A DNA stretch of 64,000 nt from Photobacterium toruni (GCF_024529955.1 NZ_AP024854.1:186001-250000); one strand, 5' to 3'; shown: positions 50,941-61,850, counted from the stretch's first letter. Made by a program: numbers and translations. The notes: generated by a model from the letters alone, not told the origin.

Positions 50941-51507
50941 ATGACCGATTTAAAAATATTAATTATCTTTGCGCATCCTGATCCAGAAGAATCAGTGGCT
51001 AATAATGCCTTACTTAATGAAGTGAAAAACTTAGCTCATGTCACCGTACATGATTTATATGCCATTTATCCCGATTTTTTTATCGATGAGGTGGCGGAGC
51101 GAGCATTAGTGATCGCGCATGATGTTATTATTTTTCAGCATCCGCTGTATATGTACTCTTGTCCGGCGTTATTAAAAGAATGGTTAGATCGCGTATTAGT
51201 AAAAGGCTTTGCACATGGAGAAGGGCAAGCAACTAAAGGTAAATATTGGCGAACGGTGGTCACGACAGGAGGAGCGGCAGAAGCTTATCGTCCTGACGGG
51301 TATAACCGTTGCAGTATTGACGATATTTTAAAACCATTTGAATTGTGTGCTGATCTTTGCTGTATGCAGTGGTTGTCACCACTAGTAATACATTGGGCAC
51401 GGCGCATTCCGTTGATTGAGATGCAGCAATATGCACAAACCTATTATCAATGGTTAGTAAACCCTCATCAATATGCCCCATTATTACCTCGAATCACAGG
51501 AGATTAA
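50941..51507 (+). CDS. kefG: KefG, ancillary protein of the KefB potassium efflux system
   Basis: KefG is a flavodoxin-like NAD(P)H quinone-oxidoreductase-type protein needed for full KefB activity. The 188-residue product has the FMN-binding FAHPDPEESVANN near the N-terminus, QHPLYMYSCPALLKEWLDRVL, and TTGGAAEAYRPDG. AAGGA precedes the ATG. It is almost contiguous with kefB, and the gene pair indicates a joint role in electrophile defence. Confidence 0.93.
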   Translation: MTDLKILIIFAHPDPEESVANNALLNEVKNLAHVTVHDLYAIYPDFFIDEVAERALVIAHDVIIFQHPLYMYSCPALLKEWLDRVLVKGFAHGEGQATKGKYWRTVVTTGGAAEAYRPDGYNRCSIDDILKPFELCADLCCMQWLSPLVIHWARRIPLIEMQQYAQTYYQWLVNPHQYAPLLPRITGD

Positions 51508-51509
51508 GC

Positions 51510-53315
51510 ATGGATAATGACTTATTAGTGGTGATGGTGATTTTTTTAGGTGCTGCCATTATTGCTGTGCCATTAGCACAACGATTAGGTTTAGGCTCAG
51601 TGCTTGGATATTTAATTGCAGGGATTGGAATTGGTCCTTGGGGATTAGGGCTAATATCAGATGTGGATGCTATGTTGCACTTCTCTGAATTTGGCGTGGT
51701 GTTGCTACTGTTTTTGATTGGCTTAGAACTTAACCCTAAAAAATTATGGCAAATGCGTAAACCTATTTTAGGCTTAGGCGGTAGCCAAGTAGTGATCACT
51801 AGTGTCGTCATTGCTGTTATTGCTTTAGGTTGTAGTCGGTTTTTTCCTGCAATTAGTTGGCGTGATGCAATTGTTATTGGTATGGGATTAGCATTGTCAT
51901 CAACCGCGATAGCATTACGGGTGATAGATGAACAACAATTAAGTGGTAGTGAAACGGGGCAATCTGGATTTGCTGTACTGCTGTTTCAAGATATTGCCGT
52001 TATTCCGATGTTAGCATTATTACCATTGCTGGCAGGTAATACTGGTGGCAGTTGGCTTGATGGCGTATGGATGTTAAGCAGTATTATTATTTTCTTAGTT
52101 GCGGGGCATTTTTTATTACGTCCACTATTTCGTTATGTGGTGATGAGTGGTGTGCGGGAACTGTTTAACGTTGCTGCTTTATTGTTAGTCGTCGGTATTG
52201 CTTTGATTATGCAGATGATTGGATTGTCGATGGCACTTGGTGCTTTTCTGGCTGGCGTCTTATTGGCGGAAAGTGAATATCGACATGAGCTTGAAATCGC
52301 AATTGAGCCATTTAAAGGATTATTGCTGGGATTATTTTTTATCTCTGTGGGTATGGCTGTTAATTTAGGGTTGTTATTGCAATATCCCCTGCAAATTTTA
52401 GTGACAGTAATTGTGCTGGTGGCAATTAAAGCTGGAGTGCTGTATCTATTGGCACGTTTATTTGGTGTCACAACAAAAGCCCGTAGTCAAATGGCGGCTA
52501 TTTTAAGTCAAGGTGGTGAATTCGCCTTTGTGTTGTTTACTGCTGCTAAAGCTGGGGGATTATTACAAGGTGAGTTAACCCCGTTATTATTGGTCGTTGT
52601 GAGTTTATCAATGATGACCACGCCATTGATCTTGCAACTACAAAAACGCTGGTATGTGCATAGTTTTAAAACTGAAGATAAGCCACCACCACCATCAAAT
52701 GTTATAGATCGTCAACCGCGAGTGATTATTACCGGGTTTGGGCGTTTTGGGCAGGTAGTGGGGCGATTACTGTTTGCTAATAAAATTCGCGTTACCGTAT
52801 TAGAGCGCGATCCAAGTCAAATTCAGTTTTTACGTAAATTTGGTTATAAAGTCTATTACGGTGATGCAACCCAACTCGATTTATTACGTTCAGCTGGTGC
52901 AGATAACGCTGAAGCTTTGATTATTTGTACAGATGATCCTACTGAGGTGATGGAAGTCGTCACACTTTGTCAGCAACATTTTCCACAATTGAAATTAATG
53001 GCGCGGGCGCGAAGTCGTGTTGAAGCACATCAATTATTGAGTTATGGCGTTGAATGTTTTTCACGTGAAACATTTGAAGGAGCCCTTGATTTAGGTCGCC
53101 AAGCCCTCATATCTTTGGGTATGCATCCGTATAAAGCGAATCGTGCTCAAGCGCATTTTCGTAAAATAGATAGCCAAGCATTACGTGATTTATTGCCTCA
53201 GCATAGTGAAGATGTCAATTTAGCTTCACGTCAAAAAGAAGCACGTAAAGAGCTAGAAGATATTTTTGATCGTGAGATGCGTGGTGAACAACAACGTCAT
53301 CAAGGCTGGGATTAA
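51510..53315 (+). CDS. kefB: Glutathione-gated potassium efflux protein KefB
   Basis: KefB is an inner-membrane K+/H+ antiporter, held closed by glutathione and opened by glutathione adducts of toxic electrophiles. The 601-residue product has 12 or so membrane segments (about 1-380) with the Kef motif GLALSSTAIALR and LGAFLAGVLLAESEYRHELE, then a cytoplasmic RCK/KTN domain with Rossmann motif VIITGFGRFGQVVGRLL. CAGGAG lies before ATG 51510; an overlapping start inside kefG is not supported. Confidence 0.95.
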   Translation: MDNDLLVVMVIFLGAAIIAVPLAQRLGLGSVLGYLIAGIGIGPWGLGLISDVDAMLHFSEFGVVLLLFLIGLELNPKKLWQMRKPILGLGGSQVVITSVVIAVIALGCSRFFPAISWRDAIVIGMGLALSSTAIALRVIDEQQLSGSETGQSGFAVLLFQDIAVIPMLALLPLLAGNTGGSWLDGVWMLSSIIIFLVAGHFLLRPLFRYVVMSGVRELFNVAALLLVVGIALIMQMIGLSMALGAFLAGVLLAESEYRHELEIAIEPFKGLLLGLFFISVGMAVNLGLLLQYPLQILVTVIVLVAIKAGVLYLLARLFGVTTKARSQMAAILSQGGEFAFVLFTAAKAGGLLQGELTPLLLVVVSLSMMTTPLILQLQKRWYVHSFKTEDKPPPPSNVIDRQPRVIITGFGRFGQVVGRLLFANKIRVTVLERDPSQIQFLRKFGYKVYYGDATQLDLLRSAGADNAEALIICTDDPTEVMEVVTLCQQHFPQLKLMARARSRVEAHQLLSYGVECFSRETFEGALDLGRQALISLGMHPYKANRAQAHFRKIDSQALRDLLPQHSEDVNLASRQKEARKELEDIFDREMRGEQQRHQGWD

Positions 53316-53332
53316 TCAGGGAGTGATTAAAC

Positions 53333-53542
53333 ATGATCAAAAAACGATTTATTGCTGGTGCAATTTGCCCTAATTGCCAGGCGAAAGATACTTTACGTTG
53401 GTGGCAACAGCATGATATTGAACATATAGAATGTGTCCAATGTCATCATGTCGATACACGTTTGCCATTAGCAGTGAAAGAAAGTGAACAGCTTTCTTCT
53501 ATAACCAAACAACAAGTGATAGGGATTTTTAAACCAGAGTAA
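53333..53542 (+). CDS. yheV: Zinc-ribbon protein YheV
   Basis: A 69-residue protein of the YheV/DUF2387 family, with two CxxC motifs (CPNC, CVQC) that form a probable zinc ribbon. The N-terminus MIKKRFIAGAICPNCQ is typical. Function is unknown. It starts 17 bases after kefB and keeps the kefG-kefB-yheV order of E. coli. Confidence 0.92.
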   Translation: MIKKRFIAGAICPNCQAKDTLRWWQQHDIEHIECVQCHHVDTRLPLAVKESEQLSSITKQQVIGIFKPE

Positions 53543-53625
53543 TGTGATAATGGCATCTCAATGGTATTATCCTGTATGATACGGGAACAAAAACTATCAC
53601 CCCAAGCTTAAATTTTGGAGTAAAC

Positions 53626-54225
53626 ATGAAAGTCGCTAAAGACACAGTAGTAAGTTTAGCTTACCAAGTGAAAACTGAAGACGGTATCGTTGTCGATCAA
53701 TCAACAGTTGAAGTACCTCTTGATTACCTACACGGTCATAACAACCTTATTCCTGGTCTGGAAAAAGCGCTTGAAGGCCACGTGGCAGGTGATAAGTTTG
53801 AAATCACTGTTGCTCCTGAAGAAGCTTACGGTGAGCACATGGACGAAATGGTTCAGCGTGTTCCTGCAAATGTATTCCAAGGTGTTGATGAAATCACTGT
53901 TGGTATGCGTTTCCTTGCTGATACTGATCAGGGTCCAATTCCAGTAGAAGTAACTGAAGTTGACGGTGACGAAGTTGTTGTTGACGGTAACCACATGCTA
54001 GCCGGTCAAACGCTAGGTTTTGAGGTTGAAGTTGTTGCTGTACGTGCTGCGACTGAAGAAGAAATCGAACACGGTCATCTACACCAAGGTGGCGGTTGTT
54101 GTGGTGGTGAAGGCGGTTGTGGCGATCACGGTGATGATGATTGCTGTGGCGGCGACCATGATCACGGTAACGACGAAGGTTGTTGCGGTGGCGAAGGTAA
54201 GGGCGGCTGCGGCTGTTCTCACTAA
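53626..54225 (+). CDS. slyD: FKBP-type peptidyl-prolyl isomerase SlyD
   Basis: SlyD is a cytoplasmic prolyl isomerase, chaperone and nickel-binding protein that helps hydrogenase maturation. The 199-residue product has the FKBP domain (1-70, 125-150), an inserted-in-flap (IF) domain (about 75-120), and a metal-binding tail from about 148 with nine cysteines and several histidines in Cys-Cys-Gly-Gly repeats. TTGGAG lies before the ATG. It is ended by a good terminator. Confidence 0.96.
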   Translation: MKVAKDTVVSLAYQVKTEDGIVVDQSTVEVPLDYLHGHNNLIPGLEKALEGHVAGDKFEITVAPEEAYGEHMDEMVQRVPANVFQGVDEITVGMRFLADTDQGPIPVEVTEVDGDEVVVDGNHMLAGQTLGFEVEVVAVRAATEEEIEHGHLHQGGGCCGGEGGCGDHGDDDCCGGDHDHGNDEGCCGGEGKGGCGCSH

Positions 54226-54244
54226 TCACACTTGTTGTGATCAT

Positions 54245-54272
54245 AAAAAAGGAAGCCTCGGCTTCCTTTTTT
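54245..54272. terminator. Bidirectional terminator after slyD
   Basis: GGAAGC / GCTTCC stem (54251-54256 with 54261-54266), CTCG loop, flanked by A-run and T-run; slyD and slyX converge here. Confidence 0.9.
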
Positions 54273-54297
54273 GTTTTTTATCTTGTCGAATTTCTAT

Positions 54298-54519
54298 TTA
54301 ATAATGCGGCGGCGGCGTTTCTTCTGATTCGTCTGCCATGTTAGAGGTTTGCATCCCTTTAACTTTTCCGACCATAAACTTCAGTTGTACTTCCATGCGA
54401 TCAATCATAAATTGCTGCTTGGTTAACGCATCATTTAATTCATCAATGGTTTGTTCTTGAAAAGCAAGTTTCATCTCAAGTTCATCAAGACGGCTTTGTA
54501 GTTGTTCTATCTCATTCAT
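54298..54519 (-). CDS. slyX: SlyX protein
   Basis: A 73-residue coiled-coil protein: [23 protein letters not shown], then [13 protein letters not shown] and the C-terminal PPPHY typical of SlyX. Function is unknown. I chose the ATG at 54519, the homologous start; the open frame extends upstream into the preceding gene but is not supported. It lies 10 bases after the WD40 lipoprotein gene and converges on slyD. Confidence 0.9.
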   Translation of the reverse strand: MNEIEQLQSRLDELEMKLAFQEQTIDELNDALTKQQFMIDRMEVQLKFMVGKVKGMQTSNMADESEETPPPHY

Positions 54520-54529
54520 GGGATATCTT

Positions 54530-55507
54530 TCAGTCGGTTGACCAGGTTTGAGCGTAACCAGCAGAAGAGCCAGCAACAACATTACCTGTAGGGCTAATAG
54601 CGACATCATACACCACTGCTGTAGCGGGTCGAGTCCCTGACAGTATTTCAGCGCGCCAATATCCTATCTTTTCACCATTATCTGTTTGCCATAATTCAAC
54701 TTGGCGTGAAAGCGTTCCTGTTACTAATAATTGCCCGTCATCTGAAAAGCGAGCACTGGCGAGAGTGTGGTGACGTGATTTTATTGCTAACTGGGTAACT
54801 TTTTTACCCGTTGTTAAATCCCAAATAATATTGTCATTATTGCCTGCGGCAGAAAAAGCGAATTTTCCATCTCTTTGAAGGGCAACTTGGTTGACTCGGC
54901 TGCTATGCTTAAATGAATAAATAATCTGCCCACTACGGGTATCCCATAGATAGGCATAGTGATCATTCCCACCTGACAATGCATAACGGCCATTCGCTGA
55001 AAGAGCAACGCTGTTAACTTTATCTCGATGGGCTAAAAATTCTAGTCGCCGTCCACTTGTGAGATTAATAAATAGTGCCTTACCGTTATTCAATGCTAAT
55101 AACACGTCAGTACCGTTATTCGCAATCGTAACATCTTGAATAATTGCGTCATCAATTGACCATAAGCCATGGGATTGCGACCAGCCAAGATCCCATACTG
55201 CAAAATTTTGAGATGTAGCAGTTATGGCATAGCGGCTGTTATCTGATATATAACTTGTTATCACACTATTGTGATATTGATCTTGAGAACCAAAATCAGC
55301 TAACGTTTTGTTTTGCTGTAAGTCCCATAGCACGATACTTTGTGTGTTTGGGCTAACAAGTGCAAAGCGGCCATCACGACTTAGGCTTAGGCTCGTCGTG
55401 CCTTGCTGAGCAAGGTGGTAGCGTTGAATTTCTGAATTAAAGAAAAAACAACCGCTTAAAGCAAAGGTCGAGAAAAGTAGACTAAGTGGTAAAAAATTCT
55501 TATACAT
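54530..55507 (-). CDS. WD40-repeat lipoprotein
   Basis: A 325-residue protein with a lipoprotein signal ([20 protein letters not shown], lipobox LSGC with Cys at 20) followed by WD40-type repeats; clear ones include [20 protein letters not shown] and [16 protein letters not shown]. No Asp at the position after the lipid-bearing Cys (residue is Phe), so sorting to the outer membrane is likely. The fold suggests a beta-propeller facing the periplasm that holds partners together. It is inserted between slyX and fkpA; E. coli has no such gene there. ATG 55507 is preferred over an upstream extension. Confidence 0.85.
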   Translation of the reverse strand: MYKNFLPLSLLFSTFALSGCFFFNSEIQRYHLAQQGTTSLSLSRDGRFALVSPNTQSIVLWDLQQNKTLADFGSQDQYHNSVITSYISDNSRYAITATSQNFAVWDLGWSQSHGLWSIDDAIIQDVTIANNGTDVLLALNNGKALFINLTSGRRLEFLAHRDKVNSVALSANGRYALSGGNDHYAYLWDTRSGQIIYSFKHSSRVNQVALQRDGKFAFSAAGNNDNIIWDLTTGKKVTQLAIKSRHHTLASARFSDDGQLLVTGTLSRQVELWQTDNGEKIGYWRAEILSGTRPATAVVYDVAISPTGNVVAGSSAGYAQTWSTD

Positions 55508-55698
55508 TAAGCTCTGGTTCCACTTAGTTAAGGTAACTAGATAGAGAAACAAATCTAATTAAATAACTGTAGTGTTAAGTTTTTACAGTTACTTAATCAG
55601 ACGGGTAGTAGTATATTGATATAATTTTGTTTTCATACTCATACTAATAAACACAGTGTAAAAGTGAGGCATGACCTCAATGACTGATGGAGAAATAC

Positions 55699-56559
55699 AT
55701 GAAGCCTATTTTAAAGATGTCTGTATTAGCAGCAACAATCTTCCTTGCTGTCGGTTGTCAGGACGATAATAAAGCAGACACCAACAAGCCTGTTGAGCCA
55801 GCAAAAGTTGAGCAAACAACATCAGCAGCTGCTGCAACAACTGATGTTGCTAACGTTGAATTTAAAACTGAAGATCAAAAGGCAGCGTACGCTATTGGTG
55901 CATCACTAGCACAATACCTATCTGCTAACCTTGATCAGCAAAAAGAACTTGGTCTTAACCTTAACCGTCAAGATGTACTTGCGGGTGTTGAAGATGTGTT
56001 TGCAGGTAAGAGCCGCATGACACAAGAACAAACTCAACAAGCACTACAATCTCTTGATCAACGTGTTGCAAAAATTGTTGAGCAGAAAGCAAAAGCTGAA
56101 GCTGAAAAGAACATAAAAGCAGGCGAAGAGTTCCGTGCTAAATTTGCTAAAGAAGCCGGTGTAGTAACAACGAAATCTGGCTTGATGTACAAAGTTGAGA
56201 AAGAAGGTACAGGCGCTAAACCTGCAGCAACTGATACTGTTGAAGTACAGTATAAAGGCATGCTAACTGACGGTACTGTGTTTGATAGTTCATACCAACG
56301 TAATCAACCAGCAACCTTCCCACTTAATCAAGTGATCCCTGGTTGGACTGAAGGCGTACAATTAATGCCAGTTGGTTCTAAGTTTGAATTTGTTATTCCA
56401 CCTCAACTTGCATATGGCGCACAAGCTAATCCAAGTATTCCTGCTAATTCTACATTAGTTTTCCAAGTAGAATTACTCAGCATCAAAGGTGCTAAGCAAG
56501 CTCAACAGCCAGCTGTTGAAGCAGTAAAAACAACAACTACAGCGACAAAAACGCAATAA
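55699..56559 (+). CDS. fkpA: FKBP-type peptidyl-prolyl isomerase FkpA
   Basis: FkpA is an envelope prolyl isomerase and chaperone. The 286-residue product has an N-terminal signal, a helical dimerisation region (about 50-150), and a C-terminal FKBP domain (about 155-265, VEVQYKGMLTDGTVFDSSY; FVIPPQLAYGAQ). The signal ends in LAVGC followed by QDD, which looks like a lipobox, so this version may be lipid-anchored like Mip, whereas E. coli FkpA is soluble. ATG 55699 is preferred over 55687. A terminator follows at 56601. Confidence 0.92.
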   Translation: MKPILKMSVLAATIFLAVGCQDDNKADTNKPVEPAKVEQTTSAAAATTDVANVEFKTEDQKAAYAIGASLAQYLSANLDQQKELGLNLNRQDVLAGVEDVFAGKSRMTQEQTQQALQSLDQRVAKIVEQKAKAEAEKNIKAGEEFRAKFAKEAGVVTTKSGLMYKVEKEGTGAKPAATDTVEVQYKGMLTDGTVFDSSYQRNQPATFPLNQVIPGWTEGVQLMPVGSKFEFVIPPQLAYGAQANPSIPANSTLVFQVELLSIKGAKQAQQPAVEAVKTTTTATKTQ

Positions 56560-56600
56560 ATCATCACTTTTTAGTGACAAAAAAGCGTAACTGTTGATCC

Positions 56601-56628
56601 AGACCCGGCATATGTCGGGTCTTTTTTG
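56601..56628 (+). terminator. Intrinsic terminator of fkpA
   Basis: AGACCCG / CGGGTCT stem (56601-56607 with 56616-56622), eight-base loop, then six T. Confidence 0.9.
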
Positions 56629-56749
56629 TTCAATTATCTGATAAACTTACTGAGAAGATTTTAAATTTTATCAATTATATTGAATGCTTGTAGTAATAGA
56701 TCTGGGCGAGATCGCATTGTAGATAAGCAGCAAAATGGAAGGTGGTATC

Positions 56750-57472
56750 GTGATTTCAGTAGATAATCTTGGAACAGAGATAATTGTTGATAGTGACATC
56801 GTTGACAGACGAATTTTTTCTGAACACGATGATAATATTCTGCGTACATATGAAGCTGTTGTTGATGGCTTAGCTGCATTGATTGGGCCATTTTGTGAAA
56901 TTGTTCTGCACTCATTAGCCGATTTAAATACTTCGGCTATCAAAATAGCCAATGGGCAAAATACCGGCCGTAAAGTGGGATCACCGATTACCGATCTTGC
57001 GTTACGTTCATTGCGTGACATTCAAAACTCAGAAAATAATTTTTCTCGTGCTTATTTCACTCGTGCTAAAGGCGGTGATTTAATGAAATCGATCACTATC
57101 GCAATTCGTAATGGCGATAATAAAGTGATTGGTTTGTTATGTATTAATATCAATCTTGATGTGCCATTTACCCAAATTTTGCAATCGTTTATGCCAACGG
57201 ATGAAGCTAAGCAAGCCGCATCAAAAGTAAACTTTGCTAGTGACGTCGATGAATTGGTCGATCAAACTGTTGAGCGCACCATCGAAGAAATTAATGCCGA
57301 TAAAAATGTATCTAATAATGCCAAGAATCGTCAGATAGTTATGGAACTGTTTGATAAAGGTATTTTTGATATTAAAGATGCGATAAACCGCGTTGCTGAT
57401 CGATTGAATATATCTAAGCACACCGTCTATCTTTACATTCGTCAGCGAAAAACAGAGGACGGAGATAAGTGA
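56750..57472 (+). CDS. yheO: YheO family transcriptional regulator (PAS-like plus HTH)
   Basis: A 240-residue protein of the YheO family: an N-terminal PAS-like domain (about 25-130; [22 protein letters not shown]) and a C-terminal helix-turn-helix ([23 protein letters not shown]). It matches E. coli YheO closely and holds the same place before tusDCB. I chose GTG 56750: GGAAGG is spaced for it and the length equals the E. coli protein; ATG 56735 is an alternative. The stop overlaps the tusD GTG by 4 bases. Its ligand and targets are unknown. Confidence 0.88.
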   Translation: MISVDNLGTEIIVDSDIVDRRIFSEHDDNILRTYEAVVDGLAALIGPFCEIVLHSLADLNTSAIKIANGQNTGRKVGSPITDLALRSLRDIQNSENNFSRAYFTRAKGGDLMKSITIAIRNGDNKVIGLLCININLDVPFTQILQSFMPTDEAKQAASKVNFASDVDELVDQTVERTIEEINADKNVSNNAKNRQIVMELFDKGIFDIKDAINRVADRLNISKHTVYLYIRQRKTEDGDK

Positions 57473-57861
57473 GTTTAACTTACGCCATTGTTGTTAATGG
57501 GTCGGCTTATGGTACTCAAGCTGCGCGTTCAGCTTATCAATTTTCATGTGCACTTATTGAGCTTGGACATACATTAACCCGCGTTTTCTTTTATCAAGAC
57601 GGTGTATTAAATGGTAATGCGCTTACTGCTCCCGCCTCAGATGAGTTTGATCTCGTTGCCGCATGGCAGCAATTAGCGCAAACCCATCACGTTGAATTAC
57701 ATACCTGCGTTGCCGCAGCGTTACGCCGAGGCATTATTGGCGAACAAGAAGCACAACAAAATCAATTACCAAGTCATAATTTAGCATCAGGATTTGAGCA
57801 AGCCGGGCTGGGTGGTCTTGCTGAGATCTTACTTAGTGCTGATCGTGTGATTCAATTTTGA
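57469..57861 (+). CDS. tusD: Sulfurtransferase TusD
   Basis: TusD is the catalytic DsrE-like subunit of the TusBCD complex, which relays persulfide sulfur from TusA to TusE for 2-thiouridine at the wobble base of tRNA (mnm5s2U34). The 130-residue product has the active Cys in [12 protein letters not shown] and the terminal [18 protein letters not shown]. It starts with GTG, overlapping the yheO stop (GTGA). Confidence 0.94.
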   Translation: MSLTYAIVVNGSAYGTQAARSAYQFSCALIELGHTLTRVFFYQDGVLNGNALTAPASDEFDLVAAWQQLAQTHHVELHTCVAAALRRGIIGEQEAQQNQLPSHNLASGFEQAGLGGLAEILLSADRVIQF

Positions 57862-57871
57862 GGGTAATCGA

Positions 57872-58228
57872 GTGAGTAACATTGGGTTTGTTTTTCGTCA
57901 ATCACCTCATGGCACCAGCAGTGGGCGTGAAGGTTTGGATGCACTATTGGCTGCTTCTGCTTACACTGAAGCATTAGATGTGTTTTTTATTGGTGATGGG
58001 GTATTACAACTGGCTAAGCATCAGCAGCCAAATGCCATTTTAAGTCGCAATTATAGTGTGACATTTAAAATGCTACCTCTGTATGACATCGAAAATATTT
58101 ATGTTTGTCAGCAGTCATTAATTGAGCGTGGATTAAGTGTTGATGATTTATTAATTGATGTAATTATCTGTCCCCATTCTGAGCTGGTGACAAGATTACA
58201 TTGTTGCCACCAAATTCTCACATTTTGA
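57872..58228 (+). CDS. tusC: Sulfurtransferase complex subunit TusC
   Basis: TusC is a DsrF-like structural subunit of TusBCD. The 118-residue product opens [24 protein letters not shown], characteristic of the family, and starts with GTG. It follows tusD after 10 bases and precedes tusB by 7. Confidence 0.93.
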   Translation: MSNIGFVFRQSPHGTSSGREGLDALLAASAYTEALDVFFIGDGVLQLAKHQQPNAILSRNYSVTFKMLPLYDIENIYVCQQSLIERGLSVDDLLIDVIICPHSELVTRLHCCHQILTF

Positions 58229-58235
58229 GGTATCG

Positions 58236-58529
58236 ATGTTACATACTGTGACCCAATCACCATTTCATAGCCACTCATTGACACAATGTTTACAGTTTAT
58301 TTGCCCTGGTGATGAGATCTTATTGCTCGAAGATGCTGTAATTGTCGCCTTGAGTGAAAATATTTACTTTGATTTAATAAAAAATATTGGCGTAAAAATT
58401 TATTTACTGGAAGCCGACATTATTGCGCGCGGTTTACAAGATAAATGTGATAAAGATCTAGATGTTATTGATTATAAAGGTTTTGTTTTGTTGACTGAAC
58501 AACATGACCAGCACATGAGATGGGCATAA
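58236..58529 (+). CDS. tusB: Sulfurtransferase complex subunit TusB
   Basis: TusB is a DsrH-like subunit of the TusBCD heterohexamer. The 97-residue product has PGDEILLLEDAVIVAL and the C-terminal FVLLTEQHDQHMRW with its conserved Trp. It closes the yheO-tusDCB operon; the str promoter lies 80 bases further on. Confidence 0.92.
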   Translation: MLHTVTQSPFHSHSLTQCLQFICPGDEILLLEDAVIVALSENIYFDLIKNIGVKIYLLEADIIARGLQDKCDKDLDVIDYKGFVLLTEQHDQHMRWA

Positions 58530-58606
58530 TAAGCCATTATTAGTAACGATAAATGGACAAAAAAGTGATTGTTTAAGAAATGATCACTTAATTGATCGTT
58601 GGTTAG

Positions 58607-59080
<474 letters not shown>

Positions 59081-59085
59081 TGGAT

Positions 59086-59167
59086 TCCGTTAAGTAAGGC
59101 CAAACACTAAAATTATTTAATTTTGAAGAAACTGAAAAGTTTTGGATAACCTGAAGAAGACAACGGA
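59086..59167 (+). promoter_or_regulatory. S7 translational-control site between rpsL and rpsG
   Basis: The 95-base rpsL-rpsG gap closely resembles the E. coli str intercistronic site bound by S7. TCCGTT (59086-59091) pairs with AACGGA (59162-59167), enclosing the TTAAGTAAGGCCAAAC and GTTTTGGATAACCTGAA segments that E. coli also has. Excess S7 would repress rpsG and downstream translation. Confidence 0.7.
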
Positions 59168-59175
59168 GATAATCC

Positions 59176-59646
59176 ATGCCACGTCGTCGCGTAATCGGTC
59201 AGCGTAAGATCCTTCCAGATCCTAAATTCAAATCAGAATTGCTGGCAAAATTCGTTAACATCCTAATGGTTGACGGAAAGAAATCTACTGCAGAAAAAAT
59301 TGTTTACTCTGCACTAGAAACTATGGCTGAGCGTTCTGGTGAAGAACACCTAGCTGTATTTGAAAAAGCTCTTGAAAACATTCGTCCAGCGGTAGAAGTT
59401 AAATCTCGCCGTGTGGGTGGTTCAACTTACCAGGTGCCTGTAGAAGTACGTCCAGTACGTCGTAATGCACTAGCTATGCGTTGGTTAGTTGAAGCTGCGC
59501 GTAAGCGTGGTGAAAAATCTATGGCTCAGCGTCTTGCAGGCGAAATGCTAGATGCAGCTGACAACAAAGGTACTGCTGTTAAGAAACGTGAAGACGTTCA
59601 CCGTATGGCAGATGCGAACAAAGCGTTCGCACATTACCGCTGGTAA
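59176..59646 (+). CDS. rpsG: Small ribosomal subunit protein uS7
   Basis: uS7 nucleates assembly of the 30S head. The 156-residue product begins [18 protein letters not shown] and contains the [15 protein letters not shown] and [19 protein letters not shown] segments. GGAG lies before the ATG, inside the S7 control site. It is also the likely repressor of its own operon. Confidence 0.99.
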   Translation: MPRRRVIGQRKILPDPKFKSELLAKFVNILMVDGKKSTAEKIVYSALETMAERSGEEHLAVFEKALENIRPAVEVKSRRVGGSTYQVPVEVRPVRRNALAMRWLVEAARKRGEKSMAQRLAGEMLDAADNKGTAVKKREDVHRMADANKAFAHYRW

Positions 59647-59735
59647 TATAGCTGGTAATACCGCTTGGGCACAGCAGGTTATCCTGCTGTGCCTAAACCA
59701 TATTCTAAGGTTCACCTTAGTAAGAGGATACAACC

Positions 59736-61841
59736 GTGGCTCGCAAAACGCCTATCGAGCGCTACCGTAATATCGGTATCTGTGCTCACGTTGACGCCGG
59801 TAAAACAACCACTACCGAGCGCATCCTGTTTTATACAGGTCTATCTCACAAGATTGGTGAAGTACACGACGGCGCTGCTACTATGGATTGGATGGAGCAG
59901 GAGCAAGAACGTGGTATCACGATCACCTCTGCTGCAACGACCACCTTTTGGCGCGGTATGGACAAGCAGTTCGACGAGCACCGAATCAACATCATTGATA
60001 CTCCAGGACACGTAGACTTCACCATTGAAGTAGAACGTTCACTGCGCGTACTTGATGGTGCTGTAGTTGTGTTCTGTGGTGCTTCAGGTGTAGAGCCTCA
60101 GTCTGAGACTGTATGGCGTCAAGCCGATCGATATGAAGTTCCTCGTATTGTTTTTATTAACAAGATGGATCGCACGGGCGCAGATTTCTTCCGCGTTATC
60201 GAGCAAATTAAACACCGTCTTGGCGCAACACCAGTACCTCTGCAGTTAAATATTGGTACTGAAGATGAATTTAAAGGTGTAATTGACCTGATCAAAATGA
60301 AGGCCATTAACTGGTCTGATGCTGATCAAGGCACCAGTTTTACCTATGAAGATATTCCTGCTGACATGCAAGAGTTAGCAGACGAGTGGCGTATGAACTT
60401 AGTTGAATCAGCAGCAGAGGCTAATGATGAACTAATGGATAAATACCTTGAAGAAGGTGAACTGACTGAAGCTGAAATTAAAGCTGGTCTGCGTCAACGT
60501 ACCCTAAACAACGAAATCGTATTGGCAACTTGTGGTTCTGCATTTAAGAACAAAGGTGTTCAAGCCGTACTAGATGCCGTTGTTGATTTCCTACCTTCAC
60601 CAACAGAAGTAAAAGCAATTACTGGTGAAGACGAACACGGTAACCCTGTTGAGCGTCATTCAAGTGATGACGAACCATTCTCAGCACTAGCGTTCAAAAT
60701 CGCAACCGACCCGTTCGTAGGTACGTTAACTTTCATGCGCGTATACTCAGGTGTTGTTAATTCAGGTGATACTGTTTTCAACACTGTAAAAGAAAAACGT
60801 GAGCGTTTAGGTCGTATTGTTCAGATGCATGCGAATAAACGTGAAGAGATCAAAGAAGTGCGTGCTGGTGATATTGCGGCAGCCATTGGTCTTAAATTTG
60901 CAACAACAGGCGATACCTTGTGCGATCAAAATCATAAAGTGATCCTTGAGCGTATGGAATTCCCTGAACCGGTTATTCAGATTGTGGTTGAACCACGCTC
61001 TGTCGCTGATCAAGATAAGATGACAATTGCGCTAGATAAACTAGCAGCAGAAGATCCATCTTTCCGCGTTGAGACCGATGTTGAATCTGGTCAGATTCTA
61101 ATTTCTGGCATGGGTGAACTTCACCTTGATATCATCGTCGATCGTATGAAGCGCGAATTTAACGTCAACTGTAACGTGGGTAAACCCCAGGTTGCTTACC
61201 GTGAAACTATTCGTGGTAACACTAAAGTTGAAGGTAAATTCATTCGTCAAGCTGGTGAAACTGGCGGCCGTGGCCAATATGGTCATGTGTGGCTGAAGCT
61301 TGAACCATCAGAGCCGGGTGAAGGTTTCGTATTCGTAGATGAAATTGTTGGTGGCAGCGTACCTAAAGAATACATTAGCGCTGTTGCGACAGGTATCGAA
61401 GAACAAATGAAGAGTGGCGTGCTAGCAGGCTACCCGATGATTGATGTTAAAGCGACATTAGTTGACGGTTCTTACCACGACACTGATTCAAGCGAAATTG
61501 CATTTAAAATCGCAGGTTCAATGGCATTACGACAAGGTGCACTTGATGCAACTCCAGTATTGCTTGAGCCGATGATGAAAGTTGAAATTACCACGCCAGA
61601 AGATTGGATGGGTGATGTTGTTGGCGACCTTAACCGTCGTCGCGGCATGATCGAAGGTATGGAAGAAGGCAACGCGGGTATTAAAATTATTCGTGCGCAA
61701 GTTCCACTATCAGCAATGTTCGGGTATGCAACTGATTTACGATCAGCAACACAAGGCCGTGCGTCTTATTCTATGGAGTTTAGCGAGTACGCTGAAATGC
61801 CAAAGAACGTTACTGATAAAATTATTGCTGAACGTATTTAA
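59736..61841 (+). CDS. fusA: Elongation factor G
   Basis: EF-G is the GTPase that moves tRNAs and mRNA through the ribosome. The 701-residue product has the G1 motif [13 protein letters not shown]3 DTPGHVDF, G4 NKMD, and domains II-V, ending in ...[16 protein letters not shown]. The start is GTG at 59736, preceded by AAGAGGA. It is the full-length, housekeeping form. Confidence 0.99.
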   Translation: MARKTPIERYRNIGICAHVDAGKTTTTERILFYTGLSHKIGEVHDGAATMDWMEQEQERGITITSAATTTFWRGMDKQFDEHRINIIDTPGHVDFTIEVERSLRVLDGAVVVFCGASGVEPQSETVWRQADRYEVPRIVFINKMDRTGADFFRVIEQIKHRLGATPVPLQLNIGTEDEFKGVIDLIKMKAINWSDADQGTSFTYEDIPADMQELADEWRMNLVESAAEANDELMDKYLEEGELTEAEIKAGLRQRTLNNEIVLATCGSAFKNKGVQAVLDAVVDFLPSPTEVKAITGEDEHGNPVERHSSDDEPFSALAFKIATDPFVGTLTFMRVYSGVVNSGDTVFNTVKEKRERLGRIVQMHANKREEIKEVRAGDIAAAIGLKFATTGDTLCDQNHKVILERMEFPEPVIQIVVEPRSVADQDKMTIALDKLAAEDPSFRVETDVESGQILISGMGELHLDIIVDRMKREFNVNCNVGKPQVAYRETIRGNTKVEGKFIRQAGETGGRGQYGHVWLKLEPSEPGEGFVFVDEIVGGSVPKEYISAVATGIEEQMKSGVLAGYPMIDVKATLVDGSYHDTDSSEIAFKIAGSMALRQGALDATPVLLEPMMKVEITTPEDWMGDVVGDLNRRRGMIEGMEEGNAGIKIIRAQVPLSAMFGYATDLRSATQGRASYSMEFSEYAEMPKNVTDKIIAERI

Positions 61842-61850
61842 TTTCATTAT

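Noticed and set aside
53894..54244. 116-codon frame antisense to slyD, rich in His and Arg
   Set aside because: Composition is the complement of the Gly/Cys/Asp-rich SlyD tail; a shadow frame.
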